Source of the DNA: Pseudomonas akapageensis
GTDB lineage: Bacteria > Pseudomonadota > Gammaproteobacteria > Pseudomonadales > Pseudomonadaceae
NCBI RefSeq assembly: GCF_011355085.1
Contig: NZ_VXCP01000001.1
Location: 76,285 to 140,284 of the forward strand
Length of the DNA: 64,000 nt
Direction: 5' to 3'
The notes under the pieces were generated by a model, which was not told the DNA's origin, ran no database searches, and worked only from the letters and a program-made list of their open reading frames with translations. The stretch's first letter is position 1. The number at the start of each line of letters is the position of its first letter. Positions 63,084-64,000 of the stretch are shown here, one piece after another. Made by a program: the position numbers and the translations under genes.

Positions 63084-63973
63084 TTGACACCTTTGGGCTT
63101 GCTAAATTTTAAAATGAAACGCCTGAACCGCTTCCACATCAATCGATTCCAGCGATGGACTGGAACACTTGCAAATAGAGTGCAAGCGAACTTTTTGTCC
63201 ATGACAACCGATTCTTTCAGCGCTTTATTGATAATCGCCAGTCTTGCAGCCTCATAGGCTGGATTTCTTCTATATTCTTCGATGACCTGCATATCGTAAG
63301 TCAGCTGACTTTTATATGCTGTTTTGGAAATATTGGTATCGTGGCGACGATAGAGGGTCACCCAGTCCGGCAGGATGTCCACCTTGTAATCGAGTTCAGC
63401 GATTTTCAGCGTCATCTGAAAATCCTGGACCTTGATCGACGGGTCGTACCCCCCCACCCTGTCGATGGCCTCACGCCGGTACATGGCTACCGGCGCACCC
63501 ACGGCGTAAGCTTCTGCAAGCAACCGATCGAAGCTCCAACGCTTGACCACTCCGCCATCCGGATCCTCGTGTTTGATCGGCTTGCCATTGGAATCGATGT
63601 AGATAACCCTGGCCCCGAGCAACCCGACCTCCGGATGCTCTTGCATATAGCTGACCTGACGACGCAACCGACCAGCGAGCATCACATCGTCTGAGTCGTG
63701 AGTGATCACGAACTCGCCGGATGCATGGCTGAGGGCGTTGTTAAGAGCAGCGCTGACGCCCTGATTTTCCTGCTGATAGAACTGGAAATTGTAAATCTGA
63801 CGCAGCGCCTCGATTTTTTCAGCGCTGGAGTCGCTTGACCCATCATTCACTACAATCAGTTCAAAATTGTCATAGTCCTGCTGAAGGATGCTCAGCAGGC
63901 ACTCCTCGATGTAGAGTTCATGATTGAAGCAAGGCACCAGAATCGAGACTAGCGGCCATTTTATGTTATTCAC
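63080..63973 (-). CDS. GT2-family glycosyltransferase
   Basis: 297 residues, GT-A fold: VSILVPCFNHELYIEECL, VNDGSSDSS, and metal-binding HDSDDVML. The C-terminal part is basic. Probably builds an LPS or surface polysaccharide core with waaL. Its upstream region runs off the window end. Confidence 0.9.
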   Translation of the reverse strand: MNNIKWPLVSILVPCFNHELYIEECLLSILQQDYDNFELIVVNDGSSDSSAEKIEALRQIYNFQFYQQENQGVSAALNNALSHASGEFVITHDSDDVMLAGRLRRQVSYMQEHPEVGLLGARVIYIDSNGKPIKHEDPDGGVVKRWSFDRLLAEAYAVGAPVAMYRREAIDRVGGYDPSIKVQDFQMTLKIAELDYKVDILPDWVTLYRRHDTNISKTAYKSQLTYDMQVIEEYRRNPAYEAARLAIINKALKESVVMDKKFACTLFASVPVHRWNRLMWKRFRRFILKFSKPKGVK

Positions 63974-64000
63974 ACTTGATCCTTAGCGACTCGCTGCGAT

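Overview
The window is chromosomal DNA of a Pseudomonas, most probably of the P. putida/fluorescens group. Gene content and order follow the Pseudomonas core backbone (tRNA - purA - hisZ - hflC/K/X - hfq - miaA - mutL - amiB - tsaE - nnr - queG - orn - rsgA - motBA - rhdA - psd - serB - parC/parE - cpdA - nudF - thiC - tolC - waaA - emrE - hldE - msbA - waaL). REP sequences of the pseudomonad type are present. Genus is inferred from synteny and protein character; the species cannot be fixed from the sequence alone.

Region 1 (1-7932) is accessory. It starts beside what looks like the 3' end of a tRNA (tRNA-Leu by synteny) and holds a complete class II microcin-type system, all on the minus strand. 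In order of transcription these are a CvaA/HlyD-like membrane-fusion protein, two small related membrane proteins (immunity candidates), a Gly/Ala-rich precursor with a 15-residue double-glycine-type leader, a JmjC/cupin-4 oxygenase overlapping the precursor gene, a C39-peptidase ABC exporter and a TolC-like outer-membrane channel. The middle (about 4.4-6.1 kb) is visibly AT-rich. On the MCP side the island abuts a short plus-strand ORF that looks like the C-terminal stump of a membrane transporter, suggesting a deletion or insertion junction. A microcin locus with a JmjC-type protein hydroxylase between precursor and exporter is the most interesting content here.

Region 2 (7933-24741) is core: a chemoreceptor, an unknown plus-strand protein, then a long minus-strand cluster for RNA modification and regulation, membrane protease control, mismatch repair, cell-wall amidase and metabolite repair (nnr-tsaE-amiB-mutL-miaA-hfq-hflX-hflK-hflC), followed by hisZ and purA. 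queG is divergent from nnr.

Region 3 (24742-36906) holds a TRIC/UPF0126 membrane protein, orn and rsgA (divergent), a caspase-like protease wedged between rsgA and the flagellar stator genes motBA, an HDOD protein, rhdA, psd, serB and an AhpA-like membrane protein, with two related palindromic repeats.

Region 4 (36907-50400) contains topoisomerase IV genes (parC, parE) with a PqiC-like lipoprotein and a phytase-like esterase, a yqiA-cpdA-DUF1249-nudF cluster carrying a small MITE-like hairpin, an RsiV-like lipoprotein, and a thiamine module (TPP riboswitch - thiC - cytX) with a REP pair.

Region 5 (50401-64000) covers the main TolC, then lipopolysaccharide genes (waaA, hldE, msbA, a kinase-like protein, waaL, a GT2 glycosyltransferase) interleaved with a LysR/SMR divergent pair and a three-gene oxidoreductase operon ending in a Nudix-like protein of unknown role.
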